From Bradyrhizobium sp. (lineage in GTDB: Bacteria; Pseudomonadota; Alphaproteobacteria; Rhizobiales; Xanthobacteraceae), in assembly GCA_028290165.1 (NCBI GenBank), contig JAQGKJ010000763.1, positions 1 to 5,712 of the forward strand: DNA of 5,712 bases. Reading direction: 5' to 3'. The first letter of the stretch is position 1, and each line of letters begins with the position of its first letter. The position numbers and the translations under genes are program-made. Below are positions 1 through 5,712 of the stretch, piece by piece. The notes beneath the pieces were generated by a model. That model did not search any database. It worked only from the letters and a program-made list of their open reading frames with translations, and had not been told where the DNA came from.

Positions 1-593
1 ACACCCGCAAGGGCGAGCAGCACAAGCCGGAATTCCTGGCGATCAATCCGAACGCCAAGCTGCCGGCCATCGTCGATGGTGATGCGGTGGTGTTCGATTC
101 CAGCGCGATCCTGCTCTACCTCGCCGAGAAGACCGGCAAGTTCCTGCCGCCCAACACGTCCAAGAGCCGCGCCCAATTGCTGTCATGGCTGATGTTCGTC
201 GCTACCGGCGTCGGGCCGTATTCGGGCCAGGCGGTGCATTTCAAGACTGTGGCGCCGAAGGAGCTGGAATACGCGCACAACCGCTACCAGTACGAAGCAA
301 ACCGCCACTACAAGATCCTCGACGATCATCTCGCCAAAAGCCGCTACATGGTCGGCGATACCTATACGATCGTCGATATGGCATTCTGGGGCTGGGCACG
401 GCTCGCGCCGTTCGTGCTCGGCGAGGAAGCCTGCGCCAAATATGGCAACGTCAAGCGGCTGGTCGACGAAGTGTCGGCGCGCCCTGCCGCGCCGCGGGCG
501 ATCGCGCTGAAGGACAAGTTCACCTTCAAGACCGAGATGGACGACGAGGCGCGCAACTTCATGTTCGGCCACCTCAAGACCAAGGCGGCGTGA
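1..593 (+). CDS. Glutathione S-transferase, nu class (YfcG-like), 5'-truncated by window edge
   Basis: Cytosolic glutathione-dependent transferase/disulfide reductase. The reading frame is open from base 3, so 196 C-terminal residues are visible. The missing part is the start of the thioredoxin-fold domain, including the catalytic-residue region. Visible are the end of that domain, with PEFLAINPNAKLPAIVD containing the cis-proline (LPAI), and the glutathione-contacting FDSSAILLYLAEKTG segment. The all-helical domain follows, with GPYSGQAVHF, the NRYQYEANRHYKILDDHL helix and the GDTYTIVD N-capping box (T-x-x-D). From memory these resemble E. coli YfcG closely (GAILLYLAEKTG, GQNHHF, ERYQVETQRLYHVL, ENYSIAD), which supports the nu class of disulfide-bond reductases. 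The gene ends at TGA 591-593, and a hairpin repeat follows 16 bases later. The physiological substrate cannot be read from the sequence. Confidence 0.93.
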   Translation, partial: TRKGEQHKPEFLAINPNAKLPAIVDGDAVVFDSSAILLYLAEKTGKFLPPNTSKSRAQLLSWLMFVATGVGPYSGQAVHFKTVAPKELEYAHNRYQYEANRHYKILDDHLAKSRYMVGDTYTIVDMAFWGWARLAPFVLGEEACAKYGNVKRLVDEVSARPAAPRAIALKDKFTFKTEMDDEARNFMFGHLKTKAA

Positions 594-609
594 CCGTCGC
601 ATCCACATT

Positions 610-651
610 CGTCATTCCGGGACACGCGGCTCGCGTGGACCCGGAATGACG
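610..651. repeat. 42-bp palindromic hairpin repeat (REP-like, Bradyrhizobiaceae type) between convergent genes
   Basis: The outer arms are CGTCATTCCGGG (610-621) and CCCGGAATGACG (640-651), a perfect 12-bp inverted repeat. Inside is a second perfect 6-bp stem, CACGCG (623-628) and CGCGTG (632-637), around the loop GCT. The two stems are separated by one base on the left and two on the right, so the whole element folds into one long hairpin. Sequences with these outer arms are, from memory, dispersed in many copies in intergenic regions of Bradyrhizobium and Rhodopseudomonas genomes. It fills most of the 68-bp gap between two convergent genes, so it may end transcription from both sides. No T-tract follows on either strand, so it is not a textbook intrinsic terminator. 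Confidence 0.85.
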
Positions 652-661
652 GTTAAGCGCC

Positions 662-1105
662 TCAACCCGCGGCACGCCTTTCCGCTTCAGGAAACCGCCC
701 CAGCGCCCTTTCGGTCAGCACCGAGTCGCAATATTCCCTGACCTCCTTGATCTTGCCGTTCTCGAGCCGGAACACCAGACAATAGTCATTGTCGTAGCGC
801 ACCCCCGTCCTGGTGACGTTATCGCCCCGCGCCTCGACTACGACGCAGTCGCCGTCGGCGATGAAGCGATGTGCGATCGTCCGCGCCCGCTCGGCCAATA
901 GCGAACGGACGTGGTCGTGCAGATCGTTCAGAATCGATTCCTTGCCGGTGAAGGTGCGCGACCACGAATACTGCCCGGTCACCACCCATTTCGCGTCGTC
1001 GGCGACGCTGGCGACGAACAGTCCGCGATCGCGCGCCGCGGGATCGGGGTTTCCCGCGCTGGCGAAAATCTCTTGCATCAGTTGCTTGTTGGCTGCGGCG
1101 CTCAT
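662..1105 (-). CDS. SnoaL-like / NTF2-fold protein (ketosteroid isomerase-related family)
   Basis: A 147-residue protein, the normal size for a single cone-shaped NTF2-fold domain. Features typical of SnoaL-like proteins are an N-terminal helix (ANKQLMQEIFASAG), a WVVTGQYSWSRTFTGKESI segment with the common GKE-I motif, the strand IADGDCVVVEARGDNVT, and the terminal DYCLVFRLENGKIKEVREYCD, where the ENGKI-REY pattern is the family hallmark. Members act as small isomerases, cyclases, hydrolases or simple ligand binders, so the exact reaction is unknown. The ATG at 1105 is chosen because a GGAG lies 8 bases upstream and the N-terminus matches the family. The frame stays open further upstream, but that part overlaps the LysR gene and looks non-coding. 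The gene is divergent from the LysR regulator and is its likeliest target. Confidence 0.88.
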   Translation of the reverse strand: MSAAANKQLMQEIFASAGNPDPAARDRGLFVASVADDAKWVVTGQYSWSRTFTGKESILNDLHDHVRSLLAERARTIAHRFIADGDCVVVEARGDNVTRTGVRYDNDYCLVFRLENGKIKEVREYCDSVLTERALGRFPEAERRAAG

Positions 1106-1196
1106 GGCGGCATCTCCGTTGGTTAGGTGATCGCCGATCATCGTCGCGCCAACGACATTCTTCCAATCGATAGTCGATATGATATATATTCTGCAT
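1106..1196. promoter_or_regulatory. Divergent promoter region with candidate LysR operator
   Basis: This 91-bp region separates the SnoaL-like gene (-) from the LysR gene (+). Its right half is strikingly AT-rich in a GC-rich setting (about 1160-1200). It contains a perfect dyad ATCGA-TAG-TCGAT (1166-1178). A T-N11-A pattern, the LysR-box signature, can be read from T1167 to A1179, although its centre is one base off the dyad's. A second pair of arms, ATATG (1177-1181) and CATAT (1194-1198), flanks the TATATT at 1185-1190, a possible -10 for the regulator. A weak -35 candidate, TTCCAA, lies at 1161-1166, 18 bases upstream. LysR regulators commonly bind between themselves and a divergent target gene. 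Promoter positions are inferred by eye only. Confidence 0.5.
1114..1117 (-). promoter_or_regulatory. Ribosome binding site of the SnoaL-like gene
   Basis: GGAG on the minus strand, 8 bases before the ATG at 1105. It supports this start over the open upstream extension of the same frame. Confidence 0.65.
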
Positions 1197-2120
1197 ATGA
1201 ATTTAGCCGCGCTCGATCTTAATCTCCTGGTCGCGCTTGACGCGCTGCTGCTGGAAGCCAATGTCAGCCGCGCCGCGATGCGGATCGGCCTGTCGCAGCC
1301 GGCCGCGAGCCATGCGCTGCAGCGGCTGCGCGAGGTGCTCGGGGATCCCCTGCTGGTTCGCGTCGGCGCGCGGATGGAATTGACGCCGCGGGCGATAGGA
1401 CTGCGAGGGCCGCTGGCGCAGGCGCTGGACCAGGTGCGCGGGCTTTTTATCCCAGACGATTTCGATGCCTTGAGCAGCGAACGGCAGTTTCGGCTGATGA
1501 TGCCCGATCTCGCGGTGGAGCTGCTGGTGCCGCCGCTGATGGAGAAGATCGCGCAGGCAGCGCCGAACGTCCGGCTCGACATCGTGCCCTGGCGCGGGCC
1601 CGCGATCTTCACCGCGGAATTCGCGCGCACCATCGATCTCGTGATCTCAATCGGCAACGCCTTCAGGGGATTTCACCGCCAGCTGCTCTATACCGATCGC
1701 GACGCGCTGGCGGTGCGGCGCGGCCATCCCGTCGGTACAAAACTCGGCCGGCGCGATGTTTTCCTCAACGCGCGGCACGTCGCCGTCGTCATTCGCGGCC
1801 AGAACATCGACCTGATCGACGACTGGTTGCGCACCAAAGGGATCGAACGGCGGATTGCGCTGGTGGTGCCCGGCTATATCGAGGCGCTGCATATCGTGGC
1901 GCGCACCGACCTTGTGGCCTTCGTTCCAGGGCGGCTGATATCGGCGCTGGCAAAACCATTGTCGCTGGTGGCGGTTACCCCGCCGCTCGACCCCGGCATC
2001 GACGAGCAATACATGTTCTATCCGACGCGGGCGCAGTTCGATCCCGGCTCGATCTGGCTGCGCAAGCTGATGCTGGAGACCGGGCGCGGGCTTGATCGGT
2101 CGAAGCGCCGTGCGGATTAG
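1197..2120 (+). CDS. LysR-type transcriptional regulator
   Basis: A 307-residue DNA-binding regulator, normal length for the family. The N-terminal winged helix-turn-helix covers about residues 4-62: LDLNLLVALDALLLEANVS, then AAMRIGLSQPAASHALQRLRE as the turn and recognition helix, then LGDPLLVRVGARMELTPRA. The effector domain runs from about residue 95 to the end and has two alpha/beta subdomains (FRLMMPDLAVELLVPPLM, then IDLVISIGN, and later ALHIVARTDLVAFVPGRL). The opening LDLNLL with LVR-G-RMELTPRA resembles the NodD/aromatic-responsive branch, but the ligand is unknown. The start is set at 1197 because MNLAALDLNLL aligns with family N-termini. An in-frame ATG at 1179 would add only MIYILH. 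Neither start has a clear ribosome binding site. The regulator probably acts on itself and the divergent SnoaL-like gene. Confidence 0.93.
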   Translation: MNLAALDLNLLVALDALLLEANVSRAAMRIGLSQPAASHALQRLREVLGDPLLVRVGARMELTPRAIGLRGPLAQALDQVRGLFIPDDFDALSSERQFRLMMPDLAVELLVPPLMEKIAQAAPNVRLDIVPWRGPAIFTAEFARTIDLVISIGNAFRGFHRQLLYTDRDALAVRRGHPVGTKLGRRDVFLNARHVAVVIRGQNIDLIDDWLRTKGIERRIALVVPGYIEALHIVARTDLVAFVPGRLISALAKPLSLVAVTPPLDPGIDEQYMFYPTRAQFDPGSIWLRKLMLETGRGLDRSKRRAD

Positions 2121-2135
2121 GACCGACCGACAACC

Positions 2136-2159
2136 TCATGCCGAATTTCTTTTGCATGA
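2136..2159. promoter_or_regulatory. Interrupted dyad TCATGC-N12-GCATGA upstream of the hydratase-ligase operon
   Basis: Perfect 6-bp arms (2136-2141 and 2154-2159) surround a core in which AA (2144-2145) and TT (2150-2151) also pair. It sits 15 bases after the LysR stop and 67 bases before the hydratase start, a position suitable for an operator or for a weak terminator of the regulator gene. The remaining gap to 2212 shows no promoter I can defend. A TTGACG at 2193-2198 has no matching -10 box at the right distance. Confidence 0.3.
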
Positions 2160-2212
2160 ATGGTTGCGCGGGCACGAACATTCCGATCCATTTGACGGCC
2201 GCGGACCTGTCT

Positions 2213-2219
2213 GGGAGAG
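2213..2219 (+). promoter_or_regulatory. Ribosome binding site of the enoyl-CoA hydratase
   Basis: GGGAGAG, 7 bases before the ATG at 2227. It decides the start: the frame extends 45 codons further upstream, into the end of the LysR gene, but that extension has no family similarity. Confidence 0.75.
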
Positions 2220-2226
2220 TTGCGTC

Positions 2227-3045
2227 ATGTTCCAACTGATCAGCCTGGAAAAGATCGGCTTTGTCGCGCGCATCACGCTGACGCGCCCCGAGCGCACCAA
2301 TGCCATGAACGCGGCAATGCTGACCGAGATCGCGCAGGCAATGGACGCGATCGAGCGGGACGACGACGTCCGCGCCGTGATCGTGCGAGGTACCGGTAAC
2401 GCGTTCTCTTCAGGCTTCGATCTCAGGGAGCAAATGGATCGGCGGCCGACGGGCATAGAAGCGTGGCGTCCCATTTTGCGAAAGGATTTTGATGTCCCGA
2501 TGCGGTTTTGGCATTGTCCAAAGCCGACGATCGCCGCGGTGCGCGGCGCCTGTCTGGCCGGAGCTTGCGAGCTTGCGCTGGCATGCGACCTGACCATCGC
2601 ATCGCCCGATGCTTTTTTCGGCGAGCCCGAGCTGAAATTCGGCGCCGGCATCGTTGTCATGATCCTGCCCTGGATCGTCGGCCCCAAGATCGCAAAAGAA
2701 ATTATCCTGACCGGCGAAGACAGGATCAGCGCACAACGCGCTCGGGAAATAGGAATGATCAACCGGATCGTGCCGACCGAGGCGCTCGATGACGTGGCGC
2801 TGGAGATCGCTCGAAACATGGCCGTCATTGACCCGAACCTCGTCAAGGAAACCAAGCGCGCGATCAACCGGTCGATCGAGGCCCGCGGGATGCTCGGCGC
2901 GCTCGAACAGGCCCTGGAGATCGATCTCCTGATCGAGGGGCAGGGATCCCCCGATAAAGCCGCGTTCATGGACCTTGCACGCAAGGAAGGGTTGAAAGCA
3001 GCGCTGGCCTGGCGTGACGGCCGCTTTTCGAGAAACCCAAAGTGA
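2227..3045 (+). CDS. Enoyl-CoA hydratase/isomerase (crotonase) family protein
   Basis: A 272-residue crotonase-fold enzyme of typical length that hydrates or isomerises a 2-enoyl-CoA. The crotonase core starts with ARITLTRPERTNAMN (14-28). The first oxyanion-hole segment is NAFSSGFDLRE (58-68), and the second is RGACLAGACELALACDL (106-122). By alignment with rat mitochondrial hydratase, the two catalytic glutamates fall at E115 (in GACEL) and E135 (in FGEPELKFG). Both are present, which favours true hydratase activity over a divergent member. The C-terminal helices (GMLGALEQALEIDLLIEGQGS and the FMDLARKEGLKAAL region) resemble the trimerisation part. The stop overlaps the start of the acyl-CoA ligase gene, so the two are probably co-transcribed and may act in succession on the same acid. 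The substrate cannot be predicted. Confidence 0.93.
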   Translation: MFQLISLEKIGFVARITLTRPERTNAMNAAMLTEIAQAMDAIERDDDVRAVIVRGTGNAFSSGFDLREQMDRRPTGIEAWRPILRKDFDVPMRFWHCPKPTIAAVRGACLAGACELALACDLTIASPDAFFGEPELKFGAGIVVMILPWIVGPKIAKEIILTGEDRISAQRAREIGMINRIVPTEALDDVALEIARNMAVIDPNLVKETKRAINRSIEARGMLGALEQALEIDLLIEGQGSPDKAAFMDLARKEGLKAALAWRDGRFSRNPK

Positions 3046-4469
3046 TCGGCGCGCTGGCACAAAATCTGGAACGGGCGCTCACCGCATCCGGCAGCGATTT
3101 GCGCGACGCGACCGGAGCGAGGTGGTCTGCGGCGGATCTGATTACCCACGCGCATCAGGTTGCCGCCCTGCTGAGGCAAGCGAATATCCAACGTCACGAG
3201 CCGGTCCATTTGCAGATCGACAACAAGCCGGCCGATATCGGGTCGATGCTGGGAATCTGGCTCGCCGAGGCGGTCGCCGTCCCTGTTCACGCCGGAACCG
3301 TGCAAGCGACAAGACAGGCGCTGGCGACAAGGACCGGCGCACGATTTTTCTTCAACGGCGGCGAGCTGGAGAAACTCGGCGACCGCGCCCCCGCTCCCCG
3401 ACCTCTGCTAAGCGGCGCCGCGCTCGTCATCTTCACGTCGGGCACGACCGGTTCGCCGAAAGGCGTCGTCATCGGCCATGATGCGCTGGCAGGAAAGATC
3501 GAGGTGCTCAAACGGCTTCTTGCCTTGCGGGCCGATGACACTGTTCTGGTGCCACTTCAGCTCAACTTTATTTTCGGGCTATGGATATGTCTGCTCGCCA
3601 TCGAGTGCAGATCGGAAATCATTCTCGTTCCACGATTTTCGGCGGATGCGGTGGGAAAATGCCTCGATGACGGCGTGACCGTATTCGGTGCGGTGCCGAC
3701 CATGCTCAGGACGCTGCTTTCCGCGGTGGTGCCGCAAGCGCCGCGGCTTCGGATGATCCTGTCCGGCGGCGAAGTGATGACACCGGCCTTGAATGAAACC
3801 ATTTCCGGCATTTGGCCTCACTCTGGAATTTTTGACCTCTATGGTTCAACCGAGACCGGATCGTGTGACTTCTGCCTTGGTCGCGAAGAACAGATCGCCG
3901 GCCGAGGTTCGATCGGACACCCGACGCGCGACGTGAAATTCAGAATCCGGAAAAGCGGCGGACTTCTTGCCCATGAGGGCGAGATTGGTGAACTGGAAAT
4001 TGATTCGCCTTACGGCATGTTGGGATATCTTGATGATCCTGAGTTGACACGGACTTCGTTCAACGAAGGGTACTTTCGATCCGGCGATCTTGCCCGGATC
4101 CGCGCCGACAACCGAACCGAAATAGTCGGACGCGCCAAGGAAATCATCTCAAGAGGTGGCAACAAGATCTCGCCGCTCCAGATCGACAATCTCTTGTCTG
4201 CCCATCCGGATGTCGCGGTTGCGCTTTGCACCGGCGTCCCGGACGACCGTCTCGGCGAAAAGATCCAGGCGATGGTGGTCCTGAAGCCCGGAGCAATCCT
4301 CACTGAACCGGAGCTCTTGACGTGGGCGTCCGATAAAATCGAGCGTTTCAAACTGCCGGACGCAATCTATTTTTGCGACGCCATACCTGTCGGTAACACG
4401 GGCAAGGCCAGTCGTGCGGCGGTTCAGCAGTTCATTCTCGCCCGGACACGCAACATCGCTCACCCGTAG
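3042..4469 (+). CDS. Class I adenylate-forming acyl/aryl-CoA ligase (AMP-binding protein)
   Basis: A 475-residue ATP-dependent ligase that activates a carboxylic acid as acyl-AMP and, in the usual case, transfers it to CoA. It is somewhat shorter than the 500-550 residues of many relatives, mainly in the N-terminal part, but all core motifs are present: phosphate loop TSGTTGSPKG (132-141), SGGEVM (241-246), A5 motif LYGSTETG (266-273), A7 aspartate in YFRSGDL (D349), A8 hinge VGRAKEIISRGGNKISP (362-378), and A10 lysine in GNTGKASR (K455). It therefore looks catalytically complete. The start is a GTG inside GTGA, overlapping the hydratase stop by 4 bases. A weak GAGA lies 8 bases upstream, so translation is probably coupled. 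The substrate could be a fatty, aromatic or other acid. A stretch around 3781-4080 has only about 53% GC, lower than neighbouring genes, which could reflect acquisition by transfer. Confidence 0.92.
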   Translation: MIGALAQNLERALTASGSDLRDATGARWSAADLITHAHQVAALLRQANIQRHEPVHLQIDNKPADIGSMLGIWLAEAVAVPVHAGTVQATRQALATRTGARFFFNGGELEKLGDRAPAPRPLLSGAALVIFTSGTTGSPKGVVIGHDALAGKIEVLKRLLALRADDTVLVPLQLNFIFGLWICLLAIECRSEIILVPRFSADAVGKCLDDGVTVFGAVPTMLRTLLSAVVPQAPRLRMILSGGEVMTPALNETISGIWPHSGIFDLYGSTETGSCDFCLGREEQIAGRGSIGHPTRDVKFRIRKSGGLLAHEGEIGELEIDSPYGMLGYLDDPELTRTSFNEGYFRSGDLARIRADNRTEIVGRAKEIISRGGNKISPLQIDNLLSAHPDVAVALCTGVPDDRLGEKIQAMVVLKPGAILTEPELLTWASDKIERFKLPDAIYFCDAIPVGNTGKASRAAVQQFILARTRNIAHP

Positions 4470-4522
4470 TTTTTCGGGCAGCCCTGGCTCGTTTCGCTCG
4501 ACCCGCGGCGCGCCGCCCGCCA
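4470..4522. other. Short convergent gap with a GC palindrome
   Basis: This 53-bp spacer separates the stops of the convergent ligase and glutathione transferase genes. It contains the 12-bp self-complementary GCGGCGCGCCGC (4505-4516), which could form a 4-bp hairpin around CGCG. A TTTTT run lies at 4470-4474, before rather than after the palindrome on the + strand. Read on the minus strand, the T-run side is 30 bases from the palindrome. No convincing intrinsic terminator can be claimed. Confidence 0.3.
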
Positions 4523-5149
4523 TCAGGCAGGTGCGAGCTCTTCGTCCAGGACTTTGCGCACCGCCGGCCGCTCCGACATCCGATTGCGGTGCTCAATCAC
4601 CTTCGGCAGCGTCGAAAGATCGACGCTGTCACCCTCCAGCCACTGCGCCAGCGTAAACAGATAGGGATCGCAGATGGTGTAGCTGTCGCCCATCACCCAT
4701 GGTCCCCTGAGCATGTCGCGTTCGATCAGCGCAAAGCTCGCGCCGACGCTCTGCGGCACCTTGCGCTTCATATCCGCAAAAGAAGCCTCATCGGCCGCCC
4801 AGCGATAGCCGCGCCCTTTATGGGCGTGCGCGACATGCACCGTGGAGCAAAGATAGCTGTTGAAGGCCTGGACCTGCGCGAACGCATGGGGATCGCCGAG
4901 CGGCGCCAGTTTCGCCTGCGGAAAGCTCTGCGCAATAAAGGCCAGCATCGCCGGCGTCTCGGTCAGGACGCCGTGATCCGTGACCAGCGCGGGCACGCGC
5001 CCCTTAGGATTGATCGCGAGATATTCCGGGCTGTTCTGCTGGTTGCTTTTGAAATCGAGGCGCTCGGTCGTGTACGCGGCGCCTGCCTCCTGCAGAGCGA
5101 TATGCGACGCGAGCGCGCAGGTACCCGGAGCATAGTAGAGCTTGAACAT
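4523..5149 (-). CDS. Glutathione S-transferase, beta class (GstA-like)
   Basis: A 208-residue, full-length cytosolic transferase. The N-terminal thioredoxin-fold domain begins MFKLYYAPGTCALASHIAL. The cysteine at position 11 corresponds to Cys10 of the bacterial beta class (Proteus mirabilis B1-1 and E. coli GstA), which forms a mixed disulfide with glutathione. The pattern EYLAINPKGRVPAL contains the cis-proline P53, and LTET (62-65) is the gamma-glutamyl binding corner. In the helical domain, GDSYTICDPYLFTLAQW carries the T-x-x-D N-capping box (T158, D161), and MSERPAVRKVL is the typical final helix. The start is fixed by a strong GAGGAGG 6 bases upstream. The open frame continues upstream, but that part overlaps the divergent monooxygenase and is not coding. 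Likely roles are detoxification, redox protection or glutathione-dependent catabolism. Confidence 0.94.
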   Translation of the reverse strand: MFKLYYAPGTCALASHIALQEAGAAYTTERLDFKSNQQNSPEYLAINPKGRVPALVTDHGVLTETPAMLAFIAQSFPQAKLAPLGDPHAFAQVQAFNSYLCSTVHVAHAHKGRGYRWAADEASFADMKRKVPQSVGASFALIERDMLRGPWVMGDSYTICDPYLFTLAQWLEGDSVDLSTLPKVIEHRNRMSERPAVRKVLDEELAPA

Positions 5150-5155
5150 TTTGGT

Positions 5156-5162
5156 CCTCCTC
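5156..5162 (-). promoter_or_regulatory. Strong ribosome binding site of the beta-class glutathione transferase
   Basis: GAGGAGG on the minus strand, 6 bases before the ATG at 5149. It is the strongest translation signal in the window and fixes this start. Confidence 0.85.

Positions 5163-5712
<550 letters not shown>

Noticed and set aside
1106..1657. Upstream extension of the SnoaL-like reading frame on the minus strand (adds 184 residues)
   Set aside because: It runs antisense through the LysR N-terminal coding region, is serine- and arginine-rich like typical shadow frames, and a GGAG-preceded ATG exists at 1105.
2136..3305. Long minus-strand open frame of 389 residues opposite the hydratase gene
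   Set aside because: It is antisense to a gene with clear crotonase motifs, has low-complexity Ser/Arg/Ala composition, and shows no recognisable domain. High GC produces such frames.
4505..4516. Intrinsic terminator at the GCGGCGCGCCGC palindrome
   Set aside because: The stem is short once a loop is allowed, and no T-tract directly follows it on either strand.

Overview
The window looks like ordinary chromosome from a high-GC alphaproteobacterium, most likely Bradyrhizobium, Rhodopseudomonas or a relative. This rests on the GC-rich codon use, on a GTCATTCCGGG/CCCGGAATGAC palindrome that I recall as a common dispersed repeat in that group, and on the gene types: glutathione transferases, a LysR regulator, acyl-CoA enzymes and a flavin monooxygenase. 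Genus assignment is inference. No tRNA, rRNA, CRISPR array, insertion sequence or phage gene was seen.

Layout. Positions 1-593 (+) hold the 3' part of a nu-class (YfcG-like) glutathione S-transferase whose N-terminus lies outside the window. A 42-bp hairpin repeat (610-651) fills the gap to the convergent SnoaL/NTF2-like gene (662-1105, -). That gene is divergent from a LysR-type regulator (1197-2120, +). The 91-bp region between them has an AT-rich island and a dyad, the usual arrangement for a LysR regulator and its target. Next is a two-gene operon: an enoyl-CoA hydratase/isomerase (2227-3045, +) overlapping by GTGA an adenylate-forming acyl-CoA ligase (3042-4469, +). A beta-class glutathione S-transferase (4523-5149, -) converges on the ligase and is divergent from a PhzS-like FAD monooxygenase (5291 to the window end, +).

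How the genes may work together. The ligase would activate a carboxylic acid to its acyl-AMP and then its CoA thioester, and the hydratase would act on the enoyl-CoA. This is a small acid-activation/degradation module of unknown substrate. The LysR regulator probably controls the SnoaL-like gene and itself, and possibly the operon downstream. The two glutathione transferases belong to different classes and are not recent duplicates.

The clearest anomaly is in the monooxygenase. After residue 63 the reading frame breaks, and the rest of the conserved PhzS-type sequence continues in another frame to the window edge, consistent with one missing base near 5480. The ligase gene also has stretches of visibly lower GC than the genes around it. 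I found no convincing new biological system here.
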